Shown here: positions 43,287 to 55,886 of the stretch, piece by piece
Numbering within the stretch: the first letter of the stretch is position 1
Layout: the number at the start of each line of letters is the position of its first letter
From: Taiwanofungus camphoratus
Taxonomy: Eukaryota; Basidiomycota; Agaricomycetes; Polyporales; Taiwanofungaceae
Assembly (NCBI GenBank): GCA_003999685.1
Contig: CP021221.1
Span: 2,356,001 to 2,420,000, forward strand
DNA length: 64,000 nt
Direction: 5' to 3'
Position numbers and translations under genes: made by a program
Notes under the pieces: generated by a model
What the model was told of the DNA's origin: nothing
Database searches by the model: none
What the model saw: the letters and a program-made list of their open reading frames with translations, nothing else

Positions 43287-45660
43287 ATGACTGTTCCGGA
43301 CGACCATCACCGTCCTTCCAGGCGTGAGGTCTATGAAGCTAGTCTCTCCGGCGCGCAGGATCGTCCATTCATCCCTCGACTTAGGTCAGACCCGCCGTCA
43401 CATCAGCAGATATCTCGTAGTCTCGTTGAATTCCGTGCACAAGAGCGGGCAGAAGACAAAGAGAGGCGGTTGCGGGACCTATGGTTGCGACTACCCAAAC
43501 GGAACCATGCTGAGGACATGGACGGGGATGCTGTCGCGCAGGCATACCCTGTGACAAGCGACGGTGCACTGACGGCGGAAAGCGCAAAGAAACTGGAAGA
43601 GATGTATGAAGACGAGCTTTTCGGTCGCTGTGGTGGACATACAAGAGGGTTCTGGCATAGAAATATCTCCTTGAAAGAGTTTGAGAATTATGCTGATGCG
43701 AAGGAAGCTGGTGTGTACTATGTATGCCATGTATGAGAACAATCATCGAGATATACTTCATTGCAGAACTATGGCATATATTTCATGACGAGCTCGACCT
43801 TGACGGGAACGGTCGTCTGGATGCAGAAGAGCTTGCGGTGTCTCTGGAACAGGCTGGTGAGCTACTCTTCGGTTCCTCTGTACCTGTGATGGCTGAGGTG
43901 GCTGCCCACCTAGGAATACAGCTATCTCCGTCCACACTGGCTGAGTTCATGACGTTTCTGACGGCTTCCCCACATTCACATGCCATAAGTTTCAAGGAGT
44001 TCCGAGACTTTCTACTATTGTTACCTCGCAAGGCATCTGCGGCCGAGATCTTCCGATACTATGAGGTGAAGAAGTTCAGAGGTGACGATGAGAGAGGAGC
44101 TGCTCGTGTCAATATGGAAGGTGAACAAACATCATTCTAGATTGTTGGATAGTCTAATATGCAAACTTTTGTAAGGCGATGTTAGTTTGAGTGCGGAGGA
44201 TATGTCCATCGACAGTCCTCCGACCGTCGTGAAGGAGGTACCCAATATACCCATAGAGCATGGAGATAATCTATCAGAGGAGGATCATGACACACAGGAC
44301 GATGACTTCATTGAGCAGCACCATAACTGGTTGGCGAGTTCTACAGCTTTGAAATTTCTCCTTGCAGGAGGTATAGCTGGAGCTGGTAAGCTTGGAATGG
44401 ACCATATATATGCTATACTTCATACTAAGACTCTTTAATTGCAGTCTCACGGACTTGCACGGCTCCCTTTGACCGCCTCAAAATATTCCTTATTACTCGA
44501 CCACCAGATCTAGGGGGTGTGTCATTAAACGCCCAGGCGCCAGTGCGAGGCGTCAAAGCGATCGCCAATGCTGTTGTGCGTATTTATGCTGAAGGGGGCG
44601 TTTTTGCATTTTGGACAGGGAACGGTCTCTCTGTAGCAAAGATTCTGCCGGAGTCAGCCATCAAGTTCCTGACCTACGAATCATCCGTCAGTCGCTCTCA
44701 TCCTGTTCAGCAAACTGATTCCACCGGTACTGTTATCAGAAACGTATGTTTGCAAGATATTGGGATAAAGTGGACGACCCCAGAGAGATAAGCGGTGTCA
44801 GTAGATTTCTTTCCGGAGGGATGGGAGGAATTACCAGTCAATTGAGTTAGTGATTAATCATTCTCGTCGCCCATGTCTATTCAACCCGAAATAAATCACA
44901 GGTATTTATCCTATAGAAACACTAAAAGTGGGTATGCGACAATTGACACCAACCCAAGCGATTCACGTCTTGTACAGACACAAATGATGAGTAGTACAGG
45001 ACAACAGAAGCGCACGTTACTGTCCGCTGCACGACGCGTATGGGGACTTGGGGGCTTCAGAGCATTTTACCGTGGCTTGACTGTGAGTCATTCTGAGAAA
45101 TCACTGTCATGTTGCTGATGCAGTCTTCCAGATTGGCCTCATTGGTGTTTTTCCGTAAGTCGCGCTGATCGAGTGTTTGAGATACCACTAACGGTCAAAT
45201 AGGTATTCCGCGATCGACATGAGCACATTTGAGGCACTCAAATTAGCTTACTGCCGATCTACTGGAAACGATGACCCTCCGGTGTACGCCTTACTAGCGT
45301 TTGGTGGTGTCTCCGGAAGCATCGGCGCTAGCAGTGTATACCCACTGAACCTCGTGCGGACGCGTTTGCAAGCCTCGGGATCCTCAGGTCATCCGGAAAG
45401 ATACGCAGGCATTCTTGATGTTGCCCAGAAAACCTACGCGCGAGATGGTTGGCGCGGTTTCTATCGTGGACTATTTCCAACGCTGGCGAAGGTACAGATC
45501 TCTGGCGTGGTCGAAAGCAGCGTTTCTGATAATGATTCACGCAGGTAGTTCCAGCAGTGTCCATATCTTACGTCGTGTATGAGTCAAGTAAGAGAAGGTG
45601 AGTACCACTGTAGCTTGACTGGTCAACATCGACTCACACGATCTCAGACTAGGAGTATAG
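43287..45660 (+). CDS. SAL1: Ca2+-regulated mitochondrial carrier (SCaMC/Sal1-type)
   Basis: This is a mitochondrial inner-membrane carrier with a regulatory EF-hand N-terminal half, as in ATP-Mg/phosphate carriers (yeast Sal1). The N-terminal part has a clear EF-hand loop (DLDGNGRLDAEEL) and more EF-hand-like helices around it (FLTASPHSHAISFKEFRDFL). After an acidic linker the three carrier repeats follow: FLLAGGIAGAVSRTCTAPFD, FLSGGMGGITSQLSIYPIET and YALLAFGGVSGSIGASSVYP, each with the Px[DE] signature (TAPFDRLK, IYPIETLK, VYPLNLVRTR, where the third has Asn for the acidic residue). The final exon is short and ends SKRRLGV. Calcium in the intermembrane space should gate transport; the substrate is inferred from the family. 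Confidence 0.9.
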
Positions 45661-45990
45661 TTACTATCGGCTTGCTGTTCCGTCACTCTTTATTTGTCCA
45701 AGCATATTTCTCTCTAGGCATCTTACAATGTATCTCAACGTGCAAACAGTACTAGGGCTCATACTAATGGTCAAAAATATTCTAAATCATGGACAGTCTG
45801 GGAACCCACTCTGACTTGAAGATGCGACATGTGATTTCGATGCATTGCTTAGCTAATATAGCTGGTCTGGAGTAGTTTGTAACTTGAAGCTGGAGATTGA
45901 AATTTGAAAGCTTGGACACCGAGATAGGAGACTCTAATGGAATACAGACCTCGTTACACGCAACCATTCACACTAGAGGAGGCTACACAG

Positions 45991-46466
45991 ATGGAAGTCT
46001 CTGTCATAACAGAAGGTTTCAGCATATTCCATGCCACGGCTTCCTTGAGCCTTAATGTAATCTTTCAGAAATTGCCCGACTCCAGAACTCTCTCCTGCAC
46101 TTAGGAAAGACGCAAGACGAGTTGCGAGAAGCGTCGGCATCCACACCTGATGCTGAGTTCACAAAAGCTATGGAAGAGAACGAAACTGTCATGTACGTCG
46201 TCATGTAGTATGTACATCATAGGGATTGAATTAGGCTTCACACTCCTTACAGCGGTTCTCAGGAAGAGAGGATCAGTATCCTACGCATGGCTTTGACTGA
46301 AAAGGGAGTTCGGATGGGCAGTCACTATGATGTTGCCGATATAAGAACGAATAGTCGCGATCGACTACCAGAGCAGTCCAGTCTCAGACAATTTGCGAGT
46401 ACGGTCAATCCAAATACTTCTAATGAAACCCGATCAACGGATGACGAAGATGGTATTCATTTGTGA
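45991..46466 (+). CDS. Small coiled-coil protein of 120 residues, unrecognised
   Basis: Three exons (45991-46015, 46069-46192, 46253-46466) sum to 363 nt, with GT-AG introns of 53 and 60 nt and agreeing phases. The product starts MEVSVITEEIARLQNSLLHL and forms a coiled coil (KTQDELREASASTPDAEF, AMEENETVIGSQEERISILR), then KGVRMGSHYDV and a polar tail rich in Ser, Asn and Asp ending DDEDGIHL. The heptad-like pattern and the matching splice sites argue for a real gene, though no exon is long. It lies 330 bp downstream of the carrier gene on the same strand and converges with the long coiled-coil gene. Function unknown. Confidence 0.65.
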
Positions 46467-46939
46467 TCGCAAATGCATCCGTTCATGACTGGAGGAAGGA
46501 CGTAGCGGAATCTCCAAAACGTGTACTATTACCCGAATATCTATCGATGCTCATTGAAAGCTCGGCATTCCCCTGAAAGGTACTTCAATGCATCAAATCC
46601 GGCAGATATGTAGTCAGCAGCACATCTGGCAGACATACTTGGAAAACTCTATGCATTGATGTATGCGAAATTGTCCAGGGTCTGGCAATTTACAAAAATG
46701 AGACAAGGACAAAATTGGAACACATACAGAGGTGCAACAGTATCAAACCGTAGACAAACGTAGGGGCGTTGTGGAAAATACTTTAAAGGGCCGATTTAAG
46801 GAGGGCATGGTCTTCGACTCACGATTCCAGATGGTCAACGTCGCTTCCGCGATCTAGTCTGAATAGCAGCATGTTCGGCAAGCTGTAACGTATCAGTATT
46901 TTCTCTATCGAGGAGGAAAAGTGAAGATGAGGTTAGGAA
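46467..46939. other. Spacer between convergent genes
   Basis: About 470 bp lies between the small + strand coiled-coil gene and the end of the long minus-strand one. Part may hold a final exon of the latter: an acceptor near 46870 would add a short C-terminal exon. Nothing else is seen. Confidence 0.4.
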
Positions 46940-49900
46940 TCATGACTGATATTTACCCTGGTTGTATTTGCCTCGATCTGCCGCTCGTTTGGCTTGCGCG
47001 TTGCTGCTCTCTGCGTTGCCCTCTGTTGAATTGAGCTCGGCTAGACTGCGACACGAACAACCTACCAAACGTTTGGACGGTCTTCGAGCACTCTGGTTTT
47101 CAGGGCTTTTGAGCGGAGAGCTCGTCTTATCCCTCTTACCAAGAGTCACCGTTTCATTTAATTGCTGACTTGTGTTTTCCTCGAAGTCGACGATTTCGTC
47201 GGATGAATTTCGAGCAAGTCTGCTAAATATTGGCTTGTTTGGGCCAGCAGACTGCGGTACGGTGCTGAGCAAGGCGGGGGCTGCTGAAGGAGTCTTAGGA
47301 GCAGCAGCAGGGGTCAATTTGGCGATTATGGTCTGAGTAGTTCGCAACAGTGCAGGAGGGGCCATACTGTGAGCCGGGGTTGGCGTTGGTTTGGCACTAA
47401 CGACAGGATCCACATTTGTCGACTTGTAGACATAATGTCCATAAAATCAGTATTGAGAATCGATGACCTGCTTACTGGTGCATCTCTATCCGGAGCCTGT
47501 GGGCCTGAAGCGGGCGGTGAGCTGCTTAGGTCCGATGACACCCATGATGCAGGATTTATCATCGACCGATTCTCCGCTCCCGCAGGATTCTTTGCCTTTG
47601 CCTGTTTGTCCTCTTCAGAGTATGTAAAGACGGAATCTCGCGAAACATACCTGTGAATGGAGATGTTTAGCAAGAGTAGACTCCAATAGGTGAATTTTAG
47701 AGCGTAGGTCTTTGATAGTATTATCGCGCTGGCAGCGGTCGTCAACTTAATTTGTGCGAGGAATCTACGGAAATTACAACTGACTCGACGTAATTCATTA
47801 CCTTTAGCAACCAATTCTTTCTCGTGGATTGCTTGTGATGTCTGAATAAGAGTATTGATAAATGCCTTCTCTTCGTCGATCTTTGGGATCCATGAGCCTC
47901 ATCCCTCGAAGTGTTGAGATAATACTGACTAAGTCTCCTTTTCTGTACCGCGAGTCAATCGTCTTCGCTCTCTCCGAGGAACTGTGTTTCTCCCCTTCTA
48001 ATGTTTTAATCTGGGATTTGAATGCATCTGTTTCTTCTTTATGAACGGTCAAAGTGGACTTCAGTTCCTGCAATTGTTCACGGAGATCCTGTGCCTGAGC
48101 AGAGGTAGCAGCAAGTTTTTCTCGTAGCGATTCAGTAAGAGAACGGGAGACTTCAAGGTCACATTCTGCCCGGTGCGCTCGCCTTTCTTCTGCTTCAAAC
48201 TTTGCAGTGTACATGTCCTCTTGGTGTTTTAGTTTGCTTTCGTAGTCTGTCTTGAGCGCCACTGCCGCTTCCTCCTGACGTTTCATAGCTGCTTCAACGT
48301 TGGCGGCCTGTGCCTGTAAGTAGGAGTTCTGCTCTTTCAACACCGCAATTTCGCAGTTGAGCTTGCCGGTCGTGGACTCCAGGTCTCTCTGTTGTTTGGT
48401 ATTAGTATGTCATGATCGTTACGAATGATAGGGGATCGCCTACAGCATAGGTGGCTTCGGCCGCGACCAGGCGATCCTGAAACATTGAAGAAGTGGGCGA
48501 AAACGTCAATGTAGCGCCATACAACCCACCTGCATGTCACCATTACTCTGTCTGCTCGCCCTGAGGGTCGCTACTTGATCATCGAAGCGTTCCTCGAGGA
48601 TCTAGATATGCAGAAAGTCAATCGCAGCTAAGGCAGCTAAGGGAATAGACATGCTTGACAACGCGAATCAGCTTGATGCAATCTATTGCGAATAAATAAT
48701 AAGGAGTAAAATAACCATTCCTGATATATTTGCCCACTTCTCTTGGCGAAATTCCGATTCTTTTCGCACTTCTTGAAGTTGACACCCAAGACTCCTTAGC
48801 TTTTCTTCCAATGAGCCATTAACAGAACTGTATCGTTCATTCTCTTTGAGCGCGGTCTGTTCGCGCATTTCACAAATCTTGAGACTCTCTTGTAACTTCC
48901 GCATCGTAACGCTTTCTTCTTCTAAACGAGTCTGTACTTGCGAGAACCTGCCAATGCGTTGATCGGCGAGAACAAGAATTGGAAAGATATGTGGCACCTG
49001 GCTTCAAGATCCGTAATTTTCCCTTCTTTTACCTCCAAGGACATCTTCAACGTTTGTATGATTTCCTCTCGGTTTCTTAAAGTTGTATACGCCTCGGCGA
49101 GTCTGATCAATTGTTCAAATGAGGGTTCCATGCAAGACGACTTTGGAATAAACTCACTCGTCCCTCACACTTTCCAGAGAGGAAACGCGCGCAGTCTGAT
49201 CGTCGAGCAAACATGCAAGTTTCACTTTCCTGCAGCGTCGATAAAGCTCCTCAGCCTCTGGTGCCACCTAGGAAGCAAAAGTACTTACTCTTGCTGAATA
49301 CCATGCAACTCTTCTAGCTCAGCATCCTTTCTGCCGACTAACTCATCCAACCGCTGAATTCTTGGTTCGAACAGCTATTTCAGTGACACTTCTTTGCTTC
49401 AGACGACGGGAAGACGCACCGTTCATTAGAGGCCTCGAGCTTCGCTTGTGCTTCCGCCGCCGTCGAAAGAACTTGGTAAAGTTCATGCTGCTGCTGCTTC
49501 AGGCGATCAGCCAATTCAGTGACTTGCTCACCTGGTCATTACGGGGAAGCATCAGCACCGGAATACATCAGGTCACAGATATCTGAAGACATACCCGTGC
49601 TTGATAGAGTACTTGAGGACGCACGGAGAGCTTCTCGATCCGCTGCTTGAGCTCCTTCGAGTTCTGCTACGCGACTCTTGGCATCGACAAGCTCCGACCC
49701 GACAGACTGAAGACGATCACGCAGGAGGTCCGCAACTTGTTCACCTACATGTGTGTCGGTGAGGTTGCAGTCAGTGAAGTGTCGGGTGCAGACTTCACTC
49801 ACTCTTGTTGCGTTCGAGCTCTAGGTTGTTGATTATGACCTTGGTCTCCGATGCCCTCTCAAAGTGACCACTTTCGTCCATGAGCGGTTCAATGCCTAGT

Positions 49901-51176
49901 GTCGATTAATTCGCACGTGAAGGTTAAGAATATTTGAAAACGCATACTCTTCATCGCCCCTGAGATCGTCTCCCGAAGTTCTCGCACGTCAGGTAACGAA
50001 TTACGTGCCTGGGCTAGCACCCGGAAAGACTCTTGTGATTGGGTCTTGAGATCGTTCAAAGTAGATTCCAGGTCATGCAGACTGCGCATATATGCGTCTT
50101 AGTAAAAAAAGTGAATTTCCTGACGTAGAAACGTGCCTCTTGGAGCTGGACTCCAGGCTCCGCTTAGCGGTCTCCTTGACTGCTTTCAGACGCTCCATCG
50201 CTTCGTCCTTCTCGTTTCTTAACGCCTCTAGCTGCACTTGAAGGAAAGAGATCTCTCGACGCTACCAAACCAATAGTCCAATACGCTAAACAATTGTGAC
50301 TCACGCAGAACTGACCTGTTCCTCTACCTCGAACTTGGTGTTCCTCAAATCAGTCGCTCCACGCATCATAATAGATGAAATGTCCTCATCATGTCGGCCA
50401 AAGATTGAGCTGACCACAGATGCGCTTCTGGAATGCGCAGGGGGCACCGGCTCGTTGCGAAATATACTCTGAGATGGATTTTGGCCAGCCATTTCTGGGG
50501 CCGTGAAAAGGGGCGAATGGTTTGCATGGTTTTGTGGTCTCTGGTGTAAAAGATGAAAAGGAGGAGAGTCTGTGCTCCGCTCATTTTCTTAAGTGAACCA
50601 GAGGTATATTAGTAGTGCAGAGGTAACTATAGGTGATCTTTACTCACCCCCGTCAATTCTCTGGTATATACTCTTTCCGAGCTTGTCTTGCAGAGAGACT
50701 CTACGAGCACCAGATATTTGTCGAGAAGGCACGCTGTGAGGATCAGCAAAACTCAATGATGGGGTTCGAGCAGCGCTCGCAGCAGTGGAAATATCCATCG
50801 TGTTTGCTTTGATACGTATAGGGATGTTTTCAGTTTCCGGATTTGATTCTACCTGAGGTGACGAGAATCTTGACCCCAAAATGAGACGACTTCGCCGAGA
50901 ATCAGCATGACGGGTGCATTGTATAGGATCTAGGTCCGTTGCTGCAGGCACCAAATTTTCATGCAATACCAAGCTTCCCGTAAGTGCATCCTCTCTAGGT
51001 GAATTTGCCCCAGTCGTATCAGAATTACTAGTGACATGGGCCTGGAGCTGAGACTCCAGACTAGACTTTGGTGTATTATGACGCTTGAATTTGAATATAG
51101 ACTTGGACTGGCTAACGGAGAGATTTCCTGTCGATTGAAAGAGAAAATTTGAGTTATGTGATGGATCATCCGCCAT
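46940..51176 (-). CDS. Long coiled-coil protein, function unknown
   Basis: Many short exons on the minus strand give roughly 1,100 residues. The start is MADDPSHNSNFLFQSTGNLS, followed by about 300 polar, Ser-rich residues with GRHDEDISSIMMRGATDLRN. A very long coiled coil comes next: SLHDLESTLNDLKTQSQESF, EQVADLLRDRLQSVGSELVD, QTRLEEESVTMRKLQESLKI, LNCEIAVLKEQNSYLQAQAA. Last is a Pro/Ala-rich and basic tail (KPTPTPAHSMAPPALLRTTQ, SARRPSKRLVG). The overall plan, long rod with disordered basic ends, resembles synaptonemal-complex transverse filaments, Golgi tethers and spindle-pole scaffolds, and cannot tell them apart. The exact C-terminal exon is uncertain: reading on past 46942 stops at once, whereas splicing would add a few residues. 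Exon borders were not all traced. Confidence 0.65.
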
Positions 51177-51549
51177 GTCGACTCCGACAACTTCAAGGAC
51201 AAGTATGCGTTCCACCTTTGGTGGATGATCAAGATCATATCAAAACGCGTACTAGTGCAGATGTCATGCAACGCGTCACGCTCACGTGCCCGACGGCGCA
51301 CAATGGAGAATCACGTTTAAGATTCTTTCCTCATACTTCTCTCTTTACATCTAATAGGCACTATCTGAAGCTCGTTGATATTGAGTCTCATACCACGTTA
51401 CCTGTCGCTCTGTTGGCTCTCCCATTATGCCAGCTTATACTCACTATTCTTCCAGCCTGTCACCATTTAATATGAACCAGGAAGCCCTTCTATACTGTTG
51501 GGTGTACTTTTTCCTCCTCTGCATACTGGAATACAACCAAATTCTACCC

Positions 51550-52384
51550 ATGGTAGAATGTCCCATCTTTGCAACACCTGCAAAGAAACTGGCAGAAGAT
51601 TCAGCTTTCTGTGAGGAACATAGACATCTGGAATATTATTGTGAAGATGGAAATGTTATCTTCTTGGTAATTATTAATGATCCTGCCTTATGACCTGTAT
51701 AAATATTCCTGCATCTCAGGTTGAGAACATGCTGTATAAACTTCATCACTCTATGCTTAACAGACATTTTGCAGTATTTTATGAGATATGGTCCTTGTCT
51801 TCTCCACAGGGTAGCATTGAGGGACTGAGTGATAACAAACTGATTATCCTCAAAGAAATCAAGACACTTGATTTCACCCACTTCCTTTTGATTCTCTATC
51901 CATCATATGTCTTGTTCATTTAATATGGTTATTGAATGATGTCATTTATTCAACTTGACTTAGTGTTCTTGGTGTCCACAAAACTGTAACAGCTGATGAA
52001 TGGTGATCTATTCTTGATCAAGCTGACTGGTGGCAAATAGATGACCTTCACTTCTTTGCAGTTGAGCAGCTGTGTAAACTCAACATGAATCCTATCACAA
52101 AAATAATGATCTGGGATTACTACAGTCTTGACTCTAATGACCTTGCTACTACATACTTTGTATTGTTGCTGTGCCCTCACTCACTTCCACTCAATGGAGC
52201 TCAGCAGATCTGCCTGGAAAAGTTTGTACAGATCAGTCATGGCTGTGAGAGAATGTACTGTGAAAGTCTCTGCCTTAATTGCTGCATCAGAAAAGTGAAA
52301 AATCAGGCTATTCTCTTTGAAAGAGAGGCACAGGTTCTCAAGATTGTCAAGGATATATTCAAGGTCCCCACTGTCAGAACATAG
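51550..52384 (+). CDS. BTB/POZ domain protein
   Basis: Three exons. The start MVECPIFATPAKKLAEDSAF leads to the fungal BTB opening YYCEDGNVIFLV; after an intron this continues VENMLYKLHHSMLNRHFAVF, then IEGLSDNKLIILKEI and FTHFLLILYPS. After a second intron come LGVHKTVTADEWWSILDQAD and the back helices (MNPITKIMIWDYYSLDSNDL). Agaricomycetes carry many such BTB proteins of unknown partner; BTB domains dimerise and often link to Cul3 ubiquitin ligases. The gene sits in an AT-rich patch unlike its flanks. The frame is open through all exons, so it may be functional. Confidence 0.8.
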
Positions 52385-52818
52385 GTTTGTTTGTGAATGC
52401 AGATTATTCTATCTATAATCTTTGTCATAACAAGTTGTGTGTAAATATTGTGAATTGCTACAGTATATATGTATGAGTTGGCCAAGAAGGAATTGACCAG
52501 TATAACATACATCAGAGGTTGACACTGGGCTAGTAGTACTTAATCCACTCTTCAGCTGATGGGTGGATTTGTTATGTTGGTGGTGCATTGGGAAATGTAG
52601 AACTTTGCTAACAGTTCTGAAGACTTCATTACAGAGTCCTATTGGGGACAAATACACCACTTACCTTAAATAGACCTTAATCGTTGAATAGATCTCCGCC
52701 CGATTCAAAATGGTCTTCGGCCTCGTGGCGGTCACCAGAGGAGCCACCAGACAAGGGCGAGGCAACAGCGACCGCCTCGGCCTCAAACTTCTTGTTTCTG
52801 ACGACCAATCGCACGATC
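52385..52818. other. Intergenic region across the AT-rich/GC-rich border
   Basis: The 5' part is AT-rich like the BTB gene; composition returns to normal near 52680, just before the CK2 beta gene. A minus-strand frame here has no support. Confidence 0.45.
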
Positions 52819-54451
52819 ATGTCGCGAAAACCACAGCAGGGTGTGGCCGACGCAGCGCAACAAGAACTTGAGGGGGAGGAGGTCATTAGTGGGACGGGTG
52901 AGGGTGACGAGCCGATGGAGGACGTCGAAGGGCAAGAAGAGGGCTATAGTACGTGTCTTGGTTTCGTGTACCTGACTTTATGCGCTCTCCGTGGCCCTAT
53001 TGCAATGCTGTTCAGGCGCATTAATCAGTGTCCGATATACTGACAGGCTCTTCGACACCAACTTCTACACTGACATGGATCAGCTGGTTTTGCTCCCTAC
53101 CGGGGCACGAATACTTTTGCGAGGTGTCAGATGATTTCATAGAAGATGACTTCAATCTGACGGGTCTGAATGCGATGGTACCATTTTGGAAGGAAGCTAT
53201 GGAGATGGTTCTAGATGTCGAACCAGGTATGTGCATTCATAGTTCGTGTGACATATCATTGGAATGACCTTATCTTGCGCGCGTGCAGACGAAGATGCCT
53301 CAAAAATCCCAGATGTCTCGATCGTAGAGGCATCAGCGGAGTTGCTGTATGGTCTTGTACATCAGCGTTTCATCCTGACGCGTGCTGGATTACAGGCAAT
53401 GGTATGATATGTAGCGCGTGCCTCTCGTCCTGATTCTCAACGGTATTATCTAGGTGGATAAGTACGAAGCAGGCATGTTTGGCTCATGCCCCCGCGTTTA
53501 CTGCAATGGATGCAACGTTGTTCCTTGTGGACGGTCTGATCTACCAGGCCTCGATACTGTGAAACTATTCTGTCCAAACTGCCTTGACATATATACACCA
53601 CCAAGCAGTCGCTTTCAAGGAGTCGATGGTTGGTTTTATTTTTTGACTCTTCATCTACTTGCCTTCATTACCCATTCTACTTACTCATCGCGCCTGTAAC
53701 TCTAGGTGCGTTTTTTGGGACGACTTTCGCACACCTATTCTTCCAAAGCTACCGAGAGCTCGCACCAGCTCCTTTCTGGAGGCCTCCAACGCCTTCCGGC
53801 TCCTCCCCCAACTCGTCTGGTAGCTCACCTTCCCGTACCTCTCCCTTCGTGAACCCTAATACCCATGGAGGCCAGAAGCGCGCTGCGGGGAGGATCTACG
53901 AGCCTAAAATATATGGATTCAAGGTTAGCGAGCGGGCGAAGAGTGGGCCACGGATGCAGTGGCTCCGGCTCAGGCCGTGGGAGTACGAGGAGCTGGATGA
54001 CGTCGACTGGAGGGGGCACTGGATCGAGGGGATCGACGACGACGAGTACGACCAGGAGGAGGACGAGGCGGATGAGGACAGGCCGATGGAGGACTTCGAT
54101 CCCGTGAGTTACACCGCTCATTGGCTGCCCCGAAGTGTTTCCGCGTTCTGAGCCTACATGTAGGATGCGGCGGAAGGGGACGACGACGACGACGATGAGG
54201 AGGAGGAGGATGAGGAAGAGCATCCTGCGGCGCCGAAGGGCAGGGCGGTGGCTGTCGATAGCTCGCTGCGCCCGCCTACGCCCGTGCGGCCATCATCGTC
54301 TCCCACGTCGAGCGTACCTCCACGTACCCCTCTGGACGACCTGCAGGCCGCTGCGGCCTCTGGGCTCCCTGCGCACCTTATTGGCCGCCCCGACTCGAAA
54401 GTGCGAGTTGTGCGGCAGTGGACGACGCGGGGGACGGCGCAAGCATGCTAG
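52819..54451 (+). CDS. CKB1: Casein kinase II regulatory beta subunit
   Basis: The regulatory subunit of the constitutive protein kinase CK2. After an acidic N-terminus ([20 protein letters not shown]) comes the family core: [20 protein letters not shown], then [20 protein letters not shown]. The zinc-binding dimer region reads [18 protein letters not shown] and [19 protein letters not shown], giving the four Cys of the CPxxxC...CPxxC pattern. It then continues [19 protein letters not shown] and [20 protein letters not shown]. The C-terminal extension is very acidic ([15 protein letters not shown]) and Pro/Ser-rich. An in-frame upstream ATG exists at 52684+, but the chosen ATG is nearest to the conserved start. 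Short introns separate the exons. Confidence 0.92.
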
Positions 54452-54767
54452 ATCGCTTACAGTTATATTTTTTTCTCGTTTGTCTACTGCATAATGGAGA
54501 CGCTTTCGCCTCCTTACGATACAATACTGTATCTACTCGGCATCCGGCATGTGCGATAATTCTAGACGGACTTCATTCCTGAGTTTCATTCACATCACCT
54601 GACAATCATGACGTCTGTCCGTGACAAATGAACTGTGGAAAGAGTGACTTGCCTTTTGTGACAGAACTGTACAGATGTAAGCCACAGCGGTTGAGCGTCA
54701 CGTGTAGCAAGAGACACTATCCCATCCTCGCTCGCAAGCGTCAAGGCTCCTCAAGACATCAAGAAAA

Positions 54768-55281
54768 ATGGCTCGCTCCAGTGTGTATCCATGCCGGATA
54801 TCTTTTGATTCAACAAACATTGACTTTTCAAACGAATTCGTTCGTTGTACCACTTAGATCTTCGACGTGGCCTGAACAAGGGTCACCCCACGACCCCCAT
54901 CCCGAAGACCGTCCGCCCGAGCCAGCGGAAGGGCATCCAGTCTCAGCGAACCAAATTTGTGCGCTCTGTTGTGCGGGAGGTTGCGGGATTCTCGCCATAT
55001 GAGCGTCGTGTGATGGAGTTGTTGAGGAACTCCAAGGTGCGCCCTCTTATATTGAATCAGAGTAGTACGGCCAAAATTGATCGTTTCTGGTTATGTGAAC
55101 AGGACAAGAAGGCGAGGAAGTTGACGAAAAAACGGGTATGTATCACCTATGTCATTCTTCGTGGGATACCAGATTCTCACTGCGCACTTGACATGTTCAG
55201 CTTGGTACACTTCTCCGCTCGAAGCGCAAGCTGGAGGAGCTGGGCACGATCATCCAGGAGAGCAGAAGGGCAGGTCACTAA
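54768..55281 (+). CDS. RPL36: 60S ribosomal protein L36 (eL36)
   Basis: Four exons (54768-54780, 54858-55036, 55103-55135, 55201-55281) give 101 residues, the usual length for eL36. The first exon codes only MARS plus one base, a pattern common in ribosomal protein genes. The body reads [71 protein letters not shown] and [20 protein letters not shown], ending SRRAGH. The protein is very basic and binds 25S rRNA near the exit side of the large subunit. All phases agree. Confidence 0.95.
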
Positions 55282-55886
55282 AGGTGTCATACGGGACGTC
55301 ACGCCGCTTTTACGGTTATTGCCCAAAGGGATTGGGTCGTTCGATTTCATGCTACTATGCATCAGCTGTAACTCTATGCGTTTCATTCAATGCCGATGCC
55401 ATGTTCTCTACGCTACGTTATTGAAAGGTCCAGTGAGTCAACAATCGATGGATGCGAGTCCGAAGCCCCTCAGGAGCAGGCGTTGCCATGCAAAAAACAC
55501 ATCGACAATACAATCGTGATGAACGATATTTCCGCCGAGTTCTGCAGGCCTCTACTTCTTTTGCTGATGGCCGGTGCAGGTGGCGACGAATGTGTTGGAA
55601 TGAGAGTGTGTTCGAAGACCGATGTGTGTCGGATACTTGCTGGAGTAGGCATAGACGCAGAACAGGCCGTGCGCTTCGAGTGCCCAAGGGGATGAATCAT
55701 GAGAGTGCACGGGACTGGAGACCGCTGTCATCTCGGAGACGTAAGCTGGATCCGAGCCGGGAGCAGCCGATGCCGCCGCTGGGCGGAATGAGGGTTACGT
55801 AATCCGAGCCGAGCAGGCTCAAAGGCCAGCCTCACTTGTCTCCCAGCCGCTCTCTTGAACCGTTGTCCTTGCGCCCACTGCCCTCC
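55282..55886. other. Intergenic region, no supported gene
   Basis: About 600 bp between eL36 and the TVP38-like gene, including the promoter of the latter. Frames of up to 116 codons show no domain. I see no RNA gene. Confidence 0.45.

Noticed and set aside
55390-55802. Frames between eL36 and the TVP38-like gene
   Set aside because: No domain, no splice signals linking them, and they begin in the 3' flank of eL36.
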